DNA from: an uncultured Collinsella sp.
GTDB lineage: Bacteria; Actinomycetota; Coriobacteriia; Coriobacteriales; Coriobacteriaceae
Assembly (NCBI GenBank): GCA_934654515.1
Contig: CAKUGA010000067.1
Location: 1-5,517, forward strand
Length of the DNA stretch: 5,517 bases
Direction: 5' to 3'
In this document: one piece after another, positions 3,610 through 5,517 of the stretch
Numbering within the stretch: position 1 is the first letter of the stretch
Layout of the letters: the number at the start of each line of letters is the position of its first letter
The notes under the pieces: model-generated
Database searches by the model: none
Seen by the model: the letters and a program-made list of their open reading frames with translations, nothing else
What the model was told of the DNA's origin: nothing
Program-made: the position numbers and the translations under genes

Positions 3610-5517
3610 CTATTTGTCGGCGGCGGCCTTCTTAGTCGTCGTCTTCTTGGCAGTCGTCTTCTTGGCGGTCGTCTTCTTCGCCGTCGAAGTCTTCTTGGCC
3701 GTGCTCGCCTTGGTCGTAGTCTTGCGGCCGCGGGCGGGCTTCTTTTCCTTGGTCGGGCAGTCCATGTTGACGCAGATGCGCCACGGGCCGCGCGCCGTGT
3801 TGACCACCACGATGGGGGCGCCGCACTCGGGGCAGGTCTCGCCCGTCGCCTCGAGCTTGCCGCGCGCCGGCAGCGGATAGCTCACGCCGCAGTCATCGTA
3901 GTTGGTGCAGCGGATAAAGCGCTTGCCGCTCTTTTCGCTCTTGTGCGCGATCAGGTCGCCATGGCGTCCGGCCTCGGCGCACACCTTGCACTCGCCCACC
4001 TTAAGGTCGGGCTCGTAGTTGGTGGGACACGTGGGGTTCACGCAGATCTCGAAGGCCTTCTGGCGGAACGGCTGGCACTTGATGCGCGGCGCGCCGCACT
4101 CGGGGCACACGGCTGCCTCGCCCTCGAGCGGGCTCACCTTGACGCCGCTCGGCACCGGATAGGTCACGTCGCAGTCGGGCCAACCCATGCAGCCAATGAA
4201 GCTGCCGCGGGTCTTGGCACTCGTCTTCATAACCAGGTCCTTGCCGCACTTGGGGCAGGCGCCCACACGCGCATCGGCCGTGACGGCGTCGCTGATGGCG
4301 TCGCCCAGTTCCTGAGTGTGCTTGAGTAGCTCGTCGAGCACGCCGGCCAGCAGCGCGCGCGAGTGCGTCACGACATGCTCCTCGGTATCCTCGCCGCGCT
4401 CCACGCGGGTCATGTCGCCGTCGAGCTCGCTGGTCATATCGGGGCTCGTGATGCGCGGGGCAAACTGTGTCAGCGCGTCGATGATGGCGATGCCCAACTT
4501 GCTCGGCTCAACGGGATCGTTTTTGAGGTAGCGCACGGCGTACAGGCGCTCGATGATGCTCGCGCGTGTGGACTTGGTGCCCAGGCCGCGCTTCTCCATC
4601 TCCTGCACGAGCTTGCCCTGGCTGTAGCGCGCAGGCGGCTCGGTCTGCTTGGCCTCGAGCTTGATGTCGAACACGTCGACCGTATCGCCCTGCTCCAGCG
4701 GCGGCATCTGCTCGTCGCGCTTAAGACCGTACGGATAGGCCTCGCGGAAGCCCGGGGTCACGAGCACGTCGCCCGAGGCCACGAACGGCTCGCCGTTCAC
4801 ATCGAGCTCGAGCTTGGTGTTTTCGATAGTCGCGGGACCCATGAGAGTCGCCAGGAAGCGGCGGGCGATGAGGTCGTAGAGCTTGCGCTGGCCGCCGTCG
4901 AGCGTGGACGGATCGCCCTCGCCCGTGGGATAGATCGGCGGGTGGTCGGTGGTCTCGACCTTGCCGCGGGTGGGCTTCATGGGACCGGCGAGCACCTTTT
5001 TGCACACGGGTGCCAGCGCCGGGTTGATCTTTGCCAGGTCGCTCACCACGGCGCCCAGGTCGAGCGTCGCGGGGTACACGGTGTTGTCGACACGCGGGTA
5101 GCTGATGAGGCCGGCCATATAGAGGGACTCGGCGATGCGCATCGTACGCGCAGGCGAGATGCCCTCGGCCGCGGCGGCAGCCTGCAGCGAGGTCGTCGCG
5201 AACGGCGTGGGCGGCTGCTGCTTGCGCGAGCGCTTGGTCACCGCAGCGACGGTTGCCGTCGTGGCGCCGTCGACGTGGCCGTACGCCGTCTCGGCGGCAT
5301 CTTTGTCGGTAAAGCGCGCCGTCTTGTGCGCGATCTTAAAGCGATCGTCCTCGGCGGCGCCCTGCGCAGCGCCCATGCCGCGAATCTGCCAATAGTCCTC
5401 GGGCACAAACGCCATGCGCTCGCGCTCGCGCTCGACCACCAGGGCGAGCGTCGGCGTCTGCACGCGGCCGGCAGAGCGCACGTTGCCAAAGCCGCCAAAC
5501 TTGGCGAGCGTCAGGTA
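3610..5517 (-). CDS. topA: DNA topoisomerase I (type IA), archaeal-like, 5' end outside window
   Basis: Type IA topoisomerases cut one DNA strand through a tyrosine and relax negative supercoils. The frame is open to the window edge (first residues YLTLAKFGGFGN), so the N-terminal Toprim domain is missing, and the GTG at 5481 is internal, not a start. Taking V5481 as residue 1, the visible part has SAGRVQTPTLALVVERERER (3-22), catalytic Tyr128 in GLISYPRVDNTVYP (codon 5100-5098), TTDHPPIYPT (177-186) and ARYSQGKLVQEMEKRGLGTK (284-303). Four four-Cys zinc modules follow: C409/412/431/437, C459/462/480/485, C498/501/525/531 and C550/553/570/575. A Lys/Thr/Ala tail (578-623) ends the protein. 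SYPR around the tyrosine and DHPPI resemble archaeal topoisomerase I and topoisomerase III more than the TYMRTDS form of E. coli TopA. The zinc modules argue against plasmid-type topoisomerase III. The stop is TAG 3612-3610. Confidence 0.93.
   Translation of the reverse strand, partial: YLTLAKFGGFGNVRSAGRVQTPTLALVVERERERMAFVPEDYWQIRGMGAAQGAAEDDRFKIAHKTARFTDKDAAETAYGHVDGATTATVAAVTKRSRKQQPPTPFATTSLQAAAAAEGISPARTMRIAESLYMAGLISYPRVDNTVYPATLDLGAVVSDLAKINPALAPVCKKVLAGPMKPTRGKVETTDHPPIYPTGEGDPSTLDGGQRKLYDLIARRFLATLMGPATIENTKLELDVNGEPFVASGDVLVTPGFREAYPYGLKRDEQMPPLEQGDTVDVFDIKLEAKQTEPPARYSQGKLVQEMEKRGLGTKSTRASIIERLYAVRYLKNDPVEPSKLGIAIIDALTQFAPRITSPDMTSELDGDMTRVERGEDTEEHVVTHSRALLAGVLDELLKHTQELGDAISDAVTADARVGACPKCGKDLVMKTSAKTRGSFIGCMGWPDCDVTYPVPSGVKVSPLEGEAAVCPECGAPRIKCQPFRQKAFEICVNPTCPTNYEPDLKVGECKVCAEAGRHGDLIAHKSEKSGKRFIRCTNYDDCGVSYPLPARGKLEATGETCPECGAPIVVVNTARGPWRICVNMDCPTKEKKPARGRKTTTKASTAKKTSTAKKTTAKKTTAKKTTTKKAAADK
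3638..3682 (-). repeat. 15-bp tandem repeat in the topA Lys-rich tail
   Basis: Three consecutive 15-base units (plus strand GTCGTCTTCTTGGCA, GTCGTCTTCTTGGCG, GTCGTCTTCTTCGCC) encode AKKTT-type pentapeptides at the C-terminus of TopA. A degenerate fourth, 18-base unit extends to 3700. Changes in copy number keep the frame and would alter only the length of the basic tail. Confidence 0.85.

Noticed and set aside
3562..4329. Plus-strand open frame of 255 codons opposite the 3' part of topA
   Set aside because: It starts inside the terminator hairpin and its Leu/Arg/Ala-rich translation is the antisense of the Lys tail and zinc modules; no independent support.

Overview
The window looks like a chromosomal housekeeping region of a high-GC member of the Coriobacteriia, most likely Collinsella or a close relative. 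This is inferred from overall protein character, the type of topoisomerase I and the G/C-rich third codon positions; no rRNA or other marker is present to prove it. All five genes have intact reading frames, but the two at the edges run off the window.

Layout. The minus strand, read right to left, carries the 3' part of a type IA DNA topoisomerase gene (topA, 5517-3610). After a gap of about 1.4 kb on that strand comes a tight run of three genes: thymidylate kinase (tmk, 2243-1560), DNA polymerase III delta' subunit (holB, 1558-431) and a PSP1-domain RicT-like protein (440 to beyond position 1). tmk and holB are separated by one base, and holB and ricT overlap by 10 bases, so the three form one operon. 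A recognisable promoter (2324-2296) lies upstream of tmk.

The gap holds the only plus-strand gene (2482-3465). It encodes a 327-residue membrane protein of unknown function with an N-terminal CxxC/CxxC zinc ribbon, a Pro/Gln-rich linker, one transmembrane helix, a very Asp-rich stretch and a helical C-terminal domain. It converges on topA and diverges from tmk. A strong hairpin (3545-3582) with T-rich tracts on both sides can terminate transcription from both topA and the plus-strand gene.

The most unusual non-coding features are two long perfect inverted repeats, each with 21-bp arms, on either side of the plus-strand gene. One (2344-2414) lies between the divergent tmk and zinc-ribbon promoters. 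The other (3484-3541) lies between the zinc-ribbon stop codon and the terminator and contains a third, competing pairing segment. Their arms differ except for a shared TAGGGAC core. Neither looks like a classical terminator.

How the genes fit together. TopA relaxes negative supercoils, Tmk makes dTDP for DNA synthesis, and HolB is part of the clamp loader. RicT is known in Bacillus as an RNA-processing and developmental factor whose gene also lies next to holB. This is a DNA replication and maintenance cluster with an accessory membrane-protein gene placed inside it. No RNA genes, CRISPR arrays, transposases or phage genes were found.
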